Shown piece by piece: positions 1 to 11,643 of a DNA stretch of 64,000 nt (positions are counted from its first letter, which is position 1; each line of letters begins with the position of its first letter). The stretch lies in NCBI RefSeq assembly GCF_014898055.3, contig NW_023601543.1, positions 58,978,566 through 59,042,565 on the forward strand, given 5' to 3'. The stretch comes from Talpa occidentalis. Taxonomy: Eukaryota > Chordata > Mammalia > Eulipotyphla > Talpidae. The notes under the pieces are model-generated. The model saw nothing but the letters and a program-made list of their open reading frames with translations. It was not told the origin of the DNA and did no database searches. The position numbers were made by a program, and so were the translations under genes.

Positions 1-1542
1 AACATGCACAGAAGCCAGCACGTCCTCAGAAAACAGGAGTCAATTATGGGAAGAAGTTCTGTTTGCAGAACTTTTAACCTCCTGGAACTCCGTATGCAGA
101 GTAAACAGGTTTTCTCCAAAAAAAACGCCAGCTCCCTTTAGGGCAGCAGGTTCCCAACAGCCTACAATAATAATAATAATAATAGACACAAGCAGGCAGG
201 AAGAGCTGCCCTGAAAGGGACAGGTTTGCTAAGAGAGGCCTGCATGGTTGCAGGCGGGCGGCATGGCCTATAATTAAAGTGAAGGTCTAGCTTTGACTGC
301 TGAATAGGTTGAGTGAGGCTGGATCCATAACTGCAGCTATTTGAAGGTACAGAGGTGAAAGACACCCAAACAGCTCTTCCTTACTTAATAGTATTAACTA
401 TTTATTTTTTCACTTGCCTTGGGATTAAAAGAAGAGACAGAGCTCTGAATGCAACACGCTAAATAAAATGCACAGTGTGAACTTACCATTCAATGAAATT
501 CTGCCCTTCATGTTATTGAGCAGATGCTCATGGCAGGACCTAGAGGCACAGGGAAGTTTCTGCAGGCTTAAGAGGTAGATGAGAAAATGCTAGAAATCTT
601 TTCCCAGGATATAAATGTTCAATATCCTCTTCCCTTCTTTACCTTTTCTTTTCTCACAGATTGGTCTGTGAGAACCAATTGAAAGTGCAACTCCATGGCC
701 TTTGGTAGAGTAAACTCATTGCTATGAAGATAGTTAAACACTGCTTTTGATCATTTCCTTGAGGGATTTCTGTCTCCACAGAGGGATTAAGAAGGTTGGA
801 AGGTCTCATTCTTACCTTTACAATAAAAAAAAGACCAGACAAATTACATGGATTTTCTTATGAGAGTTGAAGAGTAGGTTAATCAGCTAACTTGAAATCA
901 AAGGAGACAAGTATCCTGGAGACAAAATATAAACACTTACTTATTTGGGGCAGAAGTTCCTAGACACTAGTGTGAAAAATTCACCTGGAATTAGTAGAGG
1001 CTGAGTGTGGACTGGTGATAGACTGTAGAGATTCTGGAGACTGCAGATATAAGGCAAGTTTTTCTCCGTGGATTCCATGTATTGAGAGTTCAGAGAAAGC
1101 ATCCCCTGTGGTGAAGGCCTACAGGAAAGGACTGGCAGTCACTGTGAAAGAGACAGGAATTCTGCCCAGACCTTTCTCTCTTGTGTCCTCTATGGAACAA
1201 AGGCTTTAATCTGTGCAGGGAAGAGCATCATTGTCCATAGGTCATTCTTGAAAATCTGTTTGGGGGAAGAGACCAGAAAAAGTTAAGCTTATATCCCTGA
1301 GGGAAAGAAGGCAATGGGAACAGAGCTGTGCAATATATATGGGAAGAGAATGGAGTATTGAGAAGGCCATACGCCAGAGAGCCAGGGACACAGAGCCTGC
1401 CTAAAGCTGAGATTTAATTAGAACAATAGCTATCCTACTCCCATGCTTTCCTACAGCCATCTAACAAGAGGAAGTGGTAGGACCCTGATGACAGTAGCAA
1501 TATTTGTAGATAAGTGAAACTTAATATACAATACCTAGTCCC
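1..1542. other. Unassigned single-copy-looking DNA
   Basis: No repeat family, conserved open reading frame or RNA gene is recognisable here. The open frames present are short, without homology that I can name, and not supported by splice sites or codon bias. The only structured item is a short AAT triplet run at 166-184. Confidence 0.55.
166..184. repeat. (AAT)n microsatellite
   Basis: About six perfect AAT triplets in a row, seen directly. Confidence 0.8.
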
Positions 1543-1812
1543 TTGGGGCCTCCCTGGTGGCCTAGAGGTTAAGTCTCGGCACTATCACTGCAACAGCCTG
1601 AGTTCAAGTCCCAGCCAGGGACCTAACCCACATGGCACAGCAGGCCTCTCCTGTCTCGCCCTGCCCGCTGCTCCCCTCAGCAGTGTATTTCAGTAGACCT
1701 GCCTGTTCTGCTCCCCACTCTGTCTCTGGTGAATCCTCTCACCCCTCCCCCCCTCCTCTGGCCTATACCCAGTTCTTGTATGCATAAATAAATAAAAGAA
1801 AATCTTTGAAAA
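1543..1812 (+). mobile_element. tRNA-derived SINE, type IV head
   Basis: This is one of about 27 copies of the main SINE of this genome. It starts with the GGGGCCTCCCTGGTGGC head, has a decayed RNA polymerase III B box (GTTCAAGTCCC), a shared body (CTCTCCTGTC, CAGCAGTGTATTTCAGT) and ends in an ATAAATAAA-rich tail. The head differs from most copies (GGCCTAGAGGTTAAGTCTC), a form I call type IV. Target site duplications are acaatacctagtccc at 1528-1542 and acaatacttagtccc at 1813-1827, with one mismatch in 15. SINEs encode no protein and are moved by L1. Confidence 0.9.
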
Positions 1813-1827
1813 ACAATACTTAGTCCC

Positions 1828-2399
1828 CCAGGTCTCTCCAAGTTGGTAGAACATTTGTTATTTTAAAGACAACTAGATTTTGGTTATATATTTAGTTAAT
1901 TAATTTTCTTATTTAAATTGAAGAAATACTTTGTGACTTTTGATAAGACAAAGAGGTGTTGAGCTTCTAATTAAAAGAAATCATTTGGAAATAGCATTGA
2001 AATGACCATCTAACTTTGAGAATTCCAGTGTTTATGTGGAAATTTAACAATTTTGATAAAGTATTTGGATTGGCATTGCCATATTAAATTTCTTTTAGGT
2101 AGAACTTGAAGGTTTTTCACACACTGGCATTCTACCTGGTTTTGAACCAACCTCAGAACAAAGCAGAGTCCCTTCTTAGGTACACATGGTTGGCTTGCTG
2201 TGGGACCTGAGGAAATTCACCTTAAAAGGCAAAAATGTATAATTTTAAAAGACATTAAATTGTATAAAGCAACTTGCTCTTCTATAAACCACAATTCAAG
2301 ACCACAGTGTTTTAATCTGGTGTTTAAGTGGAATTTTTGAAGTGAAAGTTATTGCTAGAGAAATTTTAAAAGTTTTGAAATCAGGAAATGTGAAATTTC
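1828..2399. other. Unassigned AT-rich DNA
   Basis: AT-rich sequence without a clear repeat match or coding frame. The right end merges into an old antisense L1, and the exact boundary is uncertain. Confidence 0.45.
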
Positions 2400-2734
2400 A
2401 AACTACGGTATTTTTTTTTTATTTTAGTATTTTAGTATCAATTTGTCAGTCTATGGAAATAAGCTAGTTGGAATTTTGTTGGAAATTATATTGAATCTGT
2501 AGATAAATTTAGTGAGTATTGACATCTTAACAATATTTAGTCTTCCAGTCCTTGAAAATGGGTTGGCTTTCCATTTATTTACATCTTTAGTTTCTCTTAG
2601 CAATGTTTAGTTTTCAAATTGTACATTTCAGCCTTGTTTTACTAAATCTATTTCTAAGTATTTTACTCTTTTTGATGCTATTTAAATATATTTTTTCCCT
2701 TAATTTTATTTTTGGTTATTTATTTATTTATTTT

Positions 2735-3401
2735 TGAGGAGACAGAAAGTAGTTTAATTTGTCAACAAACAGAAGGGCAGCAGACTGGTGTCTAAAAGAC
2801 TAATGTCCTGCTCTTTGGCAGAGGGCAGAGGTATTATACAAAGGAGTAAAAAAAAAAGGGGTGGGGGGAGATAGGCAAGGGTCTACACGTCCTTTTGATG
2901 CAAGCATCGGGTATTTCGGGTGGGCTCCAGCTTGCTGTGTTAACGCGTGCTGCTTAGCTTCCTTATTATCTTCTTAGGAAATGGTCTTTCTTTTCTTTCC
3001 TAGACCGTGAGAAACCTTTGCTTGGACCAGCCACATTACTCCTCATAGTCTTGGACTTTGGCTCCTGGGTGCTATTCTTATCTCCTATCACTGAACTGTT
3101 ACTGATCCAAAATCTCAGAATTGGCAGCTGTGGCCCATAATGTAGCTCAATCTCATCTTGACTCCCAGCCATGTGATTCCTCTAGCAATTTCCTTCCAAA
3201 CATGGTCCGCTGGCTGCAAAGACTGGGTCCAGCCTTGACCTGCAGTTGTGCGGGTCGAGAGGCCATGGCTGCCCTCTGCCAGCATGTGGGAGGACCCGGG
3301 AGCCCTGCAGCTGGCGGCCGGCCGGCCACTAGGCGAGCTCCACTCGCCTCCAACCCACACCGGCTGCACCCCCACCCGCCAGGACCCGTCGGCCGCCTTG
3401 A
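2735..3401 (-). mobile_element. Unclassified LTR-like retroelement insert, GC-rich end
   Basis: This sits between L1 (left) and MLT1 (right). Read on the minus strand, the last 310 bases look like an LTR: TGAGGAG start (complement of 3039-3045), a TATA-like box (TATAATACC, near 2833-2841), an AATTAAA poly(A)-like signal and a CTCCTCA end at 2735. The other half (3120-3401) is unusually GC- and CpG-rich for this window and therefore open in several frames, but none of these frames resembles a known protein. Similar TTATTTATTTTGAG-like sequence flanks the whole block (about 2722-2736 and 3402-3415), which may be a target duplication. It could instead be a retrocopied transcript. Class unresolved. 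Confidence 0.35.
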
Positions 3402-3415
3402 TTATTTATTTTGAG

Positions 3416-3735
3416 TTAAAGTCCCAACACCCAAGTTGATGGCGTTAGGAGATAGGGTTTTGGGAAGGTTATTAGGTTGTGAAGGTCAAGCCCTCATGAG
3501 TGGGATTAGTATCTTTATTAAAAGAGACTCCAGAAAGGTTTTTCATGCTTTCCGCTATATGAGGTTACATTGAGAAGATGGACATCAGTGAGGAAATGGA
3601 CTCTCAGTGGACACCAAATCTGCTAGCAACTTGATTTTAGACTGCCCAGCCTCCAGAACGGTGAGAAATAAATCTTTGTTATTTATAAGCCACCAGTTTA
3701 TGGTATTTTGTTATAGTAGACTGAATGAACTAAGA
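3416..3735 (+). mobile_element. MLT1-type (MaLR/ERVL) LTR, partial
   Basis: Contains the typical MLT1 run: GGAGATAGGG, TTAGGTTGTGAAGGTCAAG, CCCTCATGAGTGGGATTAG, the GCCTCCAGAACGGTGAGAAA block followed by AATAAA, and the TATGGTATTTTGTTATAG end. The 5' end of the LTR is missing and replaced by the neighbouring insert. This is an ancient, non-coding LTR of a long-dead retroelement. The subfamily letter cannot be fixed by eye. Confidence 0.75.
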
Positions 3736-4241
3736 TAACTAGTGAAGAAAACTGGGTCGAGGTGCTTATTTGTGAGTAGTAAAAAAAAAAAAAATTAAAA
3801 CACTCAATCTATTTGCTTGTTTTAAGTCTGTTCAGAGTTTCTATTACATCTTGAGTCAGCATAGTTTGGGCCCTAGCAATTTGTCTATTTCATGTAAGTC
3901 ATCTAATTTGTTGACATACAATTGTCCATATGTGTGTTAATATTTATATTTTATTCTATTACATAAATAATTTATGTAAGTACAAAATAGTGATGTTTTG
4001 CACAGTTGATAGTAATGTTCTTCTTTCAATCCAATCAACGAGTCTGGAAATTTGAGACGTCTCTCTTTTTTTCTGTAGTCTGTTCTACCTGTTAATTTCA
4101 CTGATCTTTTCAAGCAACTTTTGGTTTTGTAGATTTTCCCTGTTGTTTTTCTATTCCTTCATTAATTTCAGATCTTATCCTTATTATTTCATTCCTTGTT
4201 CTTGTCTTGGTTTATTTTGCCCTATTTTTTAAAACATTTTA

Positions 4242-4484
4242 TTTATTTATTTATTTTCAGAGGCATGTTTATTTATTTATTTGTTTGTTTGTTTGTTTGT
4301 TTATACATGCACTGGGTACAGTCAGAAGTGCGGGAGGGGAGCAGCGGCGTCAGGAGAGGTCTGCACACCATGTGGGACCCTCCTCTGGTGGCCAGGGAGC
4401 AGCCAGGGATCGAACCGGTGCTGCAGAGGCCGCCGGCAGCTTCACAACCCAGCAGCGCTCAACCGCTGTGCCACCGGGGAGGTC
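4242..4484 (-). mobile_element. tRNA-derived SINE, type I, with (TTTG)n tail
   Basis: Reverse-strand copy of the main SINE, with the type I body (ACTGGGTACAGTCAGAAG on the plus strand). Its A-rich tail has turned into ATTT and GTTT tetranucleotide runs (4247-4302) interrupted by AGAGGCATG. The same interrupted tail occurs in the copy at 27874-28201. Flanking ttttttaaaacatttta (4225-4241) and a similar stretch at 4487-4503 are the likely target duplication. Confidence 0.88.
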
Positions 4485-4716
4485 TTTTTTTTTTAACATT
4501 TTATTAAAGAAAATGTTAAGTTATGATTTGAACTCTTTTTCCTCTTTTAATATGTGTTTATAGGCATGTATTTCCCTCTAAATGGTACTTTAATTGCATC
4601 TTACAACTCGATTGTATCTTCATTTTTATTCATGTAAATGTATCTTCCCATTTCCCTTATATTCTCTTGGTTATTCTTCATTATTTAGGAATATATAGTT
4701 TAAATTCTGCATATTT

Positions 4717-5901
4717 TATAGAAGAAAATATAGGTGAAACACTACATGACAGTAACATCTCAGTAACATCTTTAAAGACTTATCCCCCAAAGCGAAGAAA
4801 GTGAAGGAAAAGATAAACAGCTGGGATTACATCAAGCTAAAAAGCTTCTCTACAGCAAAAGAGACATTAACCAAAACAAAGAGACACATTACTGATTGGG
4901 AGAAAATTTTTGCACTCCATACAACTGATAAGGGACTGATCACAAAGATATACAAAGAACTCAAATGACTCAACAAAATCAAAGCAAACAATCCAGTGGA
5001 AAAATGGGCCAAAAAAATTAAAAGACACTTTTCCAAAGAGGAAATGCAAATGGCCTACAGGCATATGAAAAAATGTCCAACATCCCTTATAATCAGGGAA
5101 ATGCCAATCAAAACCACAATGAGATACCACCTTACACCAGTAAGAATGGCACATTTTAAAAAACAAACAAACTAGCAACAACAAATGTTGGTGAGGATGT
5201 GGTGAAAAGGAACTCTCCTGCACTCCTGGTGGGAATGCAAACTGGTCCAACCACTATGGAAAGCTGTTTGGAGGTCCCTCAGTCTACTAAAAATGGAGCT
5301 ACCATATGACCTGGCAATTCCACTCCTATGGATCTACCCAAAGGACTCAAAAACATTGATTCAAAAAATACCAGTGCCCCAATATTTATTGCAGCACTAT
5401 TTATAATAGGTAGAACCTGAAAACAACCCAAATGCCTAAAAATACATGACTGGATCAAGAAGATGTGGTATATATACACTATGGAATACTATTCAGCAAT
5501 CAAAAAAGATAAACTCATGCCATTTGCAGCAACATGGATGGAGCTTGAAGGGACTATGTTCAGTGAAATAAGTCAGAAAGAAAAATAAAAATACTGGATG
5601 GTTTCACTAATAGGAGGAATATAGGGGAAGCAAATAAGGGATAAGGGAAAAAATAATGACAATAAAATTACAACATAACAAAACAAAAACAAACAGGCAA
5701 TTATAAACCAGAGACATTTTGCAGGGGAACGGGAGGGAGAGGAATCAAAACGAGGGCCAGAAGAGCACAAGGAACTATGGAGATGGTGCACAGATGAACT
5801 GGTGGTGGAATTTGTGTGGGGACTACACCTGAGACAAGAAAGCAACCATTGTACAAAAATGAACAATGATGTAAAATATATGTAAATAAATGATTAAAAA
5901 A
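4717..5901 (+). mobile_element. 5'-truncated younger L1 3' end
   Basis: Plus-strand L1 covering the C-terminal third of ORF2 and the 3' UTR. Recognisable ORF2 parts include the ISGWDYIK-like stretch near 4820, the cysteine-rich region near 5190-5250 and the YYSAIKK-like stretch near 5485-5510. In-frame stops and frameshifts break it (a TGA near 4967, a TAA near 5585). The 3' UTR has a G-rich purine tract near 5722-5755 and ends in an A-rich tail. Likely target duplications: taaattctgcatattt at 4701-4716 and taaattctacttattt at 5902-5917, two mismatches in 16. An 11-base direct repeat (cagtaacatct) lies at about 4750-4771. Confidence 0.88.
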
Positions 5902-5972
5902 TAAATTCTACTTATTTGTGAATTCCTCAAGTGTTTCATCTTAAATTACAATTTTATTACATTGTGGTCAGA

Positions 5973-6201
5973 TAAGAAGCACGGGAGGGTGAGAGAATTC
6001 ACCGGAGCCAGAGGGGAGAGCAGAGTAGGCAGACTGACAAAGCACACTGCTGAGGGGAGCAGCGGGCAGCAGGAGAGGTCTGCGCGCCATGTGGGACCCT
6101 CGCCCGGTGGCCGGAGAGCAGCTGGGGATGGAACCGGTGCTGCAGAGGCTGCGGGCAGCTTCACAACCCAGCGCTCAACTGCTGTGCCACCGGGGAAGCC
6201 C
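5973..6201 (-). mobile_element. tRNA-derived SINE, type I, tail end lost
   Basis: Reverse-strand SINE that begins abruptly within the body (AAGCACGGGAGGGTGAGAG), so the A-rich tail is missing. The tRNA-like head is complete at 6190-6201. The flanks rejoin as one old antisense L1. I see no clear target duplication, which fits loss of the tail side by a later deletion. Confidence 0.82.
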
Positions 6202-6276
6202 AATCTTTTAAAATTCATTAAAGCTTGTTTTGTGGATAGCATATAGTATATTGTAGAGAATTGTTTATGCACTCTT

Positions 6277-6545
6277 TTTTTAAAGATTTATTTATTATGC
6301 ATACAAGAATTGGGGTATAGGCCAGAGGTGTGGAGGATGAGAGGATTCACAAGAGACAGAGAGGGGAGCAGAACAGGCAGATCAACTGAAATAGACTGCT
6401 GAGGGGAGCAGCGGGCAAGGCAGGAGAGGTCTGCTGCGCCATGTGGGTAGCTCCCTGTCCAGCTGGGGATTGAACTTGTGCTGCAGTGGCTGCGGATAGC
6501 TTCATAATGCTTTGTCTTTAACCCCTTGTGCTACCAGGGAGGCCC
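6277..6545 (-). mobile_element. tRNA-derived SINE, type III
   Basis: Full-length reverse-strand copy with the type III head (complement of TAGCTTCATAATG and CTTTAACCCCTTG). The likely target duplication is gtttatgcactctt (6263-6276) against attcatgtactctt (6546-6559), with three mismatches in 14. It is inserted in the old antisense L1. Confidence 0.88.
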
Positions 6546-6810
6546 ATTCATGTACTCTTGAGTAGTCTTGGAGTGGTACTTCTGCTTTGTTGAGTGGCGT
6601 GTTCTGTATGTGTCTATTATGTCTAGTTTGTTCATATAGTCATTAAACCTCTATTTACTTATGTTTCTTCTGCTAGTTGTTCTATCCATTATTAAAAATA
6701 GAATATGGACATTTCCAATTATTATTGTTGAATTTTCTGTTTCTTCCTTCAGCTCTGTTTTTGTAGCATATATTTTCAGATTCTATTGTTAACTTCATGT
6801 ATGTCATTCA

Positions 6811-8289
6811 ATTGATTTTTAACAAAAGCCATTCAATGGAAAAATTATACTATGTCAACAGATGGAGGTGGAAGAATTAAATGTCCAAACACAAAAAAAG
6901 TCTTAACCCATATGCAAAAATTAACTCAGAGTAGTAGATCATAGACAAAAATTTAAAACTACAAAACTTCAAGAAAAAAAGGATAAAATGTTCACAACCT
7001 TGGATTAAGTCAAGAAGTTTTAGATACTATTCCCAAAGCATGATCCACAACTGCTGAAATTGATTAATTGGACTGTACTGAATTAAGAACATTTGTTTTA
7101 TAAGAAGTACGGTTAAGAAACTAAAAAGACAAGATGCGTACAAGCAGAAAATATTCATAAACCACATTTTTGACAATGGACTTGTATCCAGTCCATATAA
7201 AAATCTCTCAAAATGCAACAAAAAGAAAAAAAATTGACAACAAAGGTATATAGATTATCAATAAATATGAAAAAATACTCAGCACCATTAGTTATTAGAG
7301 AAATGCAAATAAGGACAAAAATATACACATTCATTTGTATGACTGAATAAAAAATACTGCCAATACCAAGTGATGGTGAAGTCACATATGTTGCTGGTGG
7401 GAATGCAAAATGGTACCACTTTTCTGAAAAATGGTTTGGTAGTATTTCAACATTGAACATAACTTAGCATATGACCGAACAATCCCATTCCTGGGTATTT
7501 ACCCTAGAGAAATGAAAATTGATGTCTGCATCAAAACTCATATACAAATGAGTATGGCAGCTGTACTCATAATTGCCTCAAATTGGAAACAACTTGATGT
7601 CCTTCAACTTACAGATGGATAAACAAATTTGGTATATTATTTTTTTAAATATTTATTTATTTATGCATACAAGAACCAGGGTACAGGCCAGAGGTGTGAG
7701 GGTGAAAGGATTCACCAGAGAGAGTGGGGAGCAGAACAGGCAGATCTACTGAGGGGAGCAGCAGGTGAGACAGGAGAGGTCTGCTGTGCCATGTGGGTTA
7801 GCTCCCTGGTCCGCTGGGGTTAGAACTCGCGCTGTGCTGCAGTGGCTGCCAGTAGCTTGATAGCGTCTGTCTTTAACCCCTACGCCACCAGGGAGGCCTC
7901 AAATTTGGTATATCAATACAGTGGAATACTCCTTAGTAAAAACGGAATAAACTATGACTCACACAGCATTGCAGACAAAATGCACGCATCTTACATGCAT
8001 TTTGATAAGTGAAAGAAGCAGGCCAAAGGTTACATATTATGTGATTGTATTTATATGACAATCTGGTAAGGGAAAAACTATAGGGAAGAAAAACAGGTTA
8101 GTGGTTTCCAGGATTTTAGGGTGGTGGTGAGAAATGATGGACTACAAAGGGCTAGCAAGGGAGAATTTTTGTTGAGGTGAAACTGTTCTGTATCATCAAC
8201 ATGGTGTTGATTAGATGACTCTGTGCACTTTTCAAAATCCATAGAACAGAGCACTATACAGAGTTAATTTTATTGTATGTAATTAAAAA
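6811..8289 (+). mobile_element. Old L1 3' end, sense, split by a SINE
   Basis: Plus-strand ORF2 and 3' UTR of an old L1. ORF2-like landmarks include AAAAATTAACTCAGAGTAG (about 6917), GGACTTGTATCCAG (about 7178), GTTGCTGGTGGGAATGCAAA (about 7390) and GTGGAATACTCC (about 7921). The 3' UTR pattern (AGTGGTTTCCAGG near 8100, TTCTGTATCATC) runs to about 8289. Many stops; non-functional. Confidence 0.8.
7637..7899 (-). mobile_element. tRNA-derived SINE, type III
   Basis: Full-length reverse-strand copy. Perfect 14-base target duplications caaatttggtatat lie at 7623-7636 and 7900-7913, and the insertion splits the old sense L1. Confidence 0.93.
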
Positions 8290-8714
8290 AATCAGCCAGG
8301 ATGTGGGAGAACCCAAAATGAAATACAAACAGTAACAGATGAACCTAACTGTATTGTAAATGAATAACATAACCACACTGAATGGCATGGGAAGAAAGGA
8401 ATTAGTCTGAATAACTGGAAATGAGTGTTTTGACTACATACTAAGTCCAGGGACAAAAAGAGCTGTATAGGAATACTGCACTCCAGTTAGTAAATCTGAC
8501 TTTTACCGGAAATGGCTTAGCAATTTTGAAATCATTTTATGTGAATTTTAGAGCTGAGCAAATCATTATTTTGTAAATAATGAGAGTCAAGTTTCACTGT
8601 TGAAGAAATAAAGTAAAACAACTAAAGACAAGGGAAAGGCTAGAGTGAATCTTGGCCTGTTGGATTGGGATTGTAGTGATCAGAATGAATGCATGGGTTT
8701 TAATTTATACAAAC
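8290..8714. other. Unassigned DNA
   Basis: Nothing recognisable: no coding frame and no repeat family that I can name. Confidence 0.45.
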
Positions 8715-8715
8715 A

Positions 8716-9477
8716 GTCCTCTACTTATGTTGTTTCAACTTAGAACTTTTTGACATTATGATGGGTGAAAGTGATACACCTTCAATAGAAACTGCACTTC
8801 AAATTTTGATCTTTTCCCAACCTAGCACTATGCGGTATGATACTCTCTCAAGAGGCTGGGCAATGGTAGGGAGCCACAGTTCTCAGTCAGCCACATGATC
8901 ATCGGGTAAATGACCAATGGTCTGCAGTGTGCTCTGCTACCAGCACATTTTGGGATATTGTGTTTTGGAATCCTACCATGTCTATAAAATGCTCATCTCT
9001 GTCTCCTGTGTCTGGTGAGAAGAGGGAGGGAATTCAAGATAATTGCCCAAGGGGCCTTACTTGTGGCTCAGAGGTTAAAATCTCAGCATTATCAAGCTAT
9101 TTACAGCCACTGGCCCAAGAGTTTGATCCCCAGCCAAGGAGGAGACCCACTTGGCACAGCAGACCCCTCTTGTATCTCCTGCTGCTCCCCTCAGCAGTGT
9201 ATTTCAGTAAATCTGCTTGTTCTGCTCCCTACTCTGTCTCTGGTGAATCTTCTCACCCCCTACATCTCTGGCCTACACCCCAGTTCTTGTATGTATAAGA
9301 AAATAAAAATAAATCTTTAAAAATAAAAACATAAGTGCCTAAGAGTATGCTAGTTAAGCATGCTGAGCACAGTTAAGGTAGACTATGCTAAGCTATGATG
9401 TTCACTAGGTTAGATGTTTAAATGCATTTTTGACTGAAGATATTTTCAATGTATGATTGTAAGTCAAGGAGCATCTA
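8716..9477. mobile_element. Tigger/pogo-like non-autonomous DNA transposon (MER6-like), split by SINE
   Basis: The left end (ACAGTCCTCTACTTATGTTG) and the right end (GTAAGTCAAGGAGCATCTAT) are imperfect inverted repeats. The internal blocks (GATCTTTTCCCAACCTAGC, ATGCGGTATGATACTCTCTC, GTTAGATGTTTAAATGCATT) match the pattern I know from Tigger-related MER elements. No transposase frame is present, so it depended on an autonomous relative. A SINE inserted later at 9052-9330. Confidence 0.65.
9052..9330 (+). mobile_element. tRNA-derived SINE, type IV head
   Basis: Plus-strand copy with a diverged head and a B box that reads AGTTTGATCCCC. Likely target duplications: ataattgcccaag (9039-9051) and ataagtgcctaag (9331-9343), two mismatches in 13. 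It interrupts the Tigger-like element. Confidence 0.88.
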
Positions 9478-9754
9478 TATACAGAGAAATAAATATAGAG
9501 ATAGACATCTCTGTATAGATGCATAGGTTGATATACATACACATTTTTCTTATTGTAGTCTAGTAAGAGGGCCTAGAAACAGTGACATACTTTAGCACCA
9601 GATCTTATTTCCAAAACACCATTTTCCAATACAAAGAACCAGCACTTATTGAAATGGTTGATTCCAAGGCTGGGAAAAGGAAAAACAACAACAACATAAG
9701 CTTGAATCATCTTATGCTCCATAAAATAAGGAAGTTCCGATTTTAAAACGTATG
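9478..9754. other. Unassigned DNA
   Basis: No recognisable gene or repeat; possibly unique sequence. Confidence 0.4.
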
Positions 9755-9756
9755 GG

Positions 9757-10027
9757 GGGGCCTCCCCTGTGGCACAGCGGGTTGAGTGCAGTGCTGTGAA
9801 GCTGTCCGCAGCCTCTGCAGTGTGGGTTCCATTCCAGGCTGGCCAGGGAGATTCTCACATGGCATGGCAGACCTCTCCTGTCGTGCCCGCTGCCCCCCTC
9901 AGCAGTGTATTTCATCAGTCTGCCTGTTCTGCTCCCCGCTCTGTCTCTGGTGAGTCCTCTCACTCTCCCATGCCTCTGGCCTGTACCCCAGCTATTTATT
10001 TATAAAAATAAATAAATCTTTAAAAAA
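9757..10027 (+). mobile_element. tRNA-derived SINE, type II
   Basis: Plus-strand copy with a well-kept A box (GTGGCACAGCGGGTTGAG) and a B-box region (GGGTTCCATTCC). The tail reads CCAGCTATTTATTTATAAAAATAAATAAATC. A short GTATGGGG flanks it (9750-9757 and about 10049), a weak target-duplication candidate. Confidence 0.88.
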
Positions 10028-10044
10028 ATAGGATTGCAATAAAA

Positions 10045-11040
10045 AGAAGTATGGGGATTGTCAAAAGAGCATGTGGACCAACCTGAAAAAACTTCCAGTG
10101 GCCAAAGATAGAGCAATTGGAGCAAGAAAAGAATAATGATAGTAATGAATCATATACCACATGACAAAATAAATAGCAATGAGTCCAGGTTGATTAAAAT
10201 AAAAAAAAAACTGAATAAATAAATGAATAGGGTAGACATGATTGCTTTTCCTTATAGAAGTGTTAAATTTTTATAGGTGTGAAAGAAATAAAAAAAAAAT
10301 CACAATTAGAACATCACAGTAATAATTGTTGCAAGAAAGGTATCCACTAATAAATGCCAAAAATTAGTCAATAACATTTGAGTTGAGAAATAGTATTTTT
10401 TATACTTTGAAAGTATCTCTCCTGAGATATTTATTCACCACAAAGAGAATAATAATAACTTTACAGCAGAGAAACTCAGCAACCCCCTTCTTAATCAAGA
10501 GCAACGTCACCACTCATAAGATAGATCAGTGTCATGTATCTTTGATGTGGGGTAATGAGAAGGGTGCACCACCAGTTCTGTAATATTCTAGACCAAAATT
10601 CATATCTTTCATATTATCATGATAAAACAAACATTATAGAAACTCAAATTGGTGGACATCCTACAAAATAACTGAGCAATACTTTTCCAAAGTGTCAAAG
10701 TCATGAAAGACAAGAGTAAAGAAATTTCATAGACTAGAGAAGACTAAGGAGCAAGGATGACTGAATGAAATTTGGGACACTAATTTGTATCCTGTAACAG
10801 AAAATGTTCCTAAGTGGAAAAACTGGTGAAATTTTTAAAAAGTGTATCATTTTGGTAACATTATTGTACCGATCAATTTCTTGGTTTTGGCAATTGTACT
10901 GTTGTAGAAGATGTGAATATTAGTGGAAATTTGATGGAGAGCGTATGGGGATTCTTTTTGCCATTTTTGCAACATTTCTCTAGATCTAAAATTACCTCTC
11001 TAGATTTAAAATTATTTCTCTATATCTACATTTAAGATAA
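10045..11040 (+). mobile_element. Old L1 3' UTR (L1ME-like)
   Basis: The succession CATAGACTAGAGAAGACTAA, GGATGACTGAATGAAATTTGG, TGGTTTTGGCAATTGTACTG is the pattern of old L1 3' UTRs. It is strongly decayed, the left boundary is uncertain, and no coding frame is present. Confidence 0.55.
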
Positions 11041-11371
11041 AAAGTTTTAAAAATGTGTCTCTACAAGAGTCCAGCTGTGGCAGAGGTGCTAGCAAGAAAA
11101 AAATAACTATGAAACGAAACTTTTGTTCTTGGGGTAGGGGAACAAAGTGTACTAGAGAGAATGCCTTCTGGAATTCCTGAGTGGCTGCCTTCCATATGTG
11201 GTGCTACAACAGGGCCAAGGCCTCTGATACTGAAACAGAACAAATCAGCATGGCGCCATGTAAATGCCCTCGAGCAGATTGATGCTGTTTGAGGCAGGCA
11301 AAGTTAATCCTGCCAGGGGTCAGAGCTGATCAGCGAAATTATTGGTAGGATGTATTTTAACAAAATATATT
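11041..11371. other. Unassigned DNA
   Basis: Nothing recognised. Slightly richer in G+C than the surroundings. Confidence 0.4.
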
Positions 11372-11384
11372 AGAAAGATAAAAA

Positions 11385-11643
11385 CGGGGGCCTCCCTGGT
11401 GGCCTAGGGGTTAAGTCTCAGTACTATCACCGGACGGCCTGAGTTCAATCCCTGGCCAGGGAGCTAACCCACACATGGCACAGCAGACCTCTCCTGTCTT
11501 GCCCGCTGCTCCCTTTAGCAGTGTATTTCAATAGATCCACCTGTCCTGCTCCCCACTCTTTCTCTGGTGAATCCTATCAACCAACCCCCCTGCAACTCCA
11601 GCCTATATCCCAGTTCTATGCAAAATTAAAAAAAAATTAAAAA
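11385..11643 (+). mobile_element. tRNA-derived SINE, type IV head
   Basis: Plus-strand full-length copy with head GGCCTAGGGGTTAAGTCTC and a B-box region GAGTTCAATCCC. Perfect 13-base target duplications agaaagataaaaa lie at 11372-11384 and 11644-11656. They are purine-rich, as expected for an L1-endonuclease-primed insertion. Confidence 0.92.

Larger units (their letters stand above)
2400..6810 (-). mobile_element. Old L1, antisense, in pieces
   Basis: Reverse-strand L1 ORF2 sequence is recognisable in several blocks: about 2400-2722, 3740-4241, 4504-4716, 5902-5972, 6202-6276 and 6546-6810. The blocks follow L1 antisense order across the reverse transcriptase region. All frames are destroyed by stops and indels, so no enzyme is encoded. 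The intervening pieces are later insertions: an LTR-like element, an MLT1 LTR, a younger sense L1 and three SINEs. Subfamily is uncertain; divergence suggests an old L1M-type element. Confidence 0.75.

Noticed and set aside
3121..3414. Protein genes in the GC-rich block (overlapping frames on both strands)
   Set aside because: GC-rich DNA has few stop codons, so frames open by chance on both strands. No domain, signal or codon pattern supports any of them.
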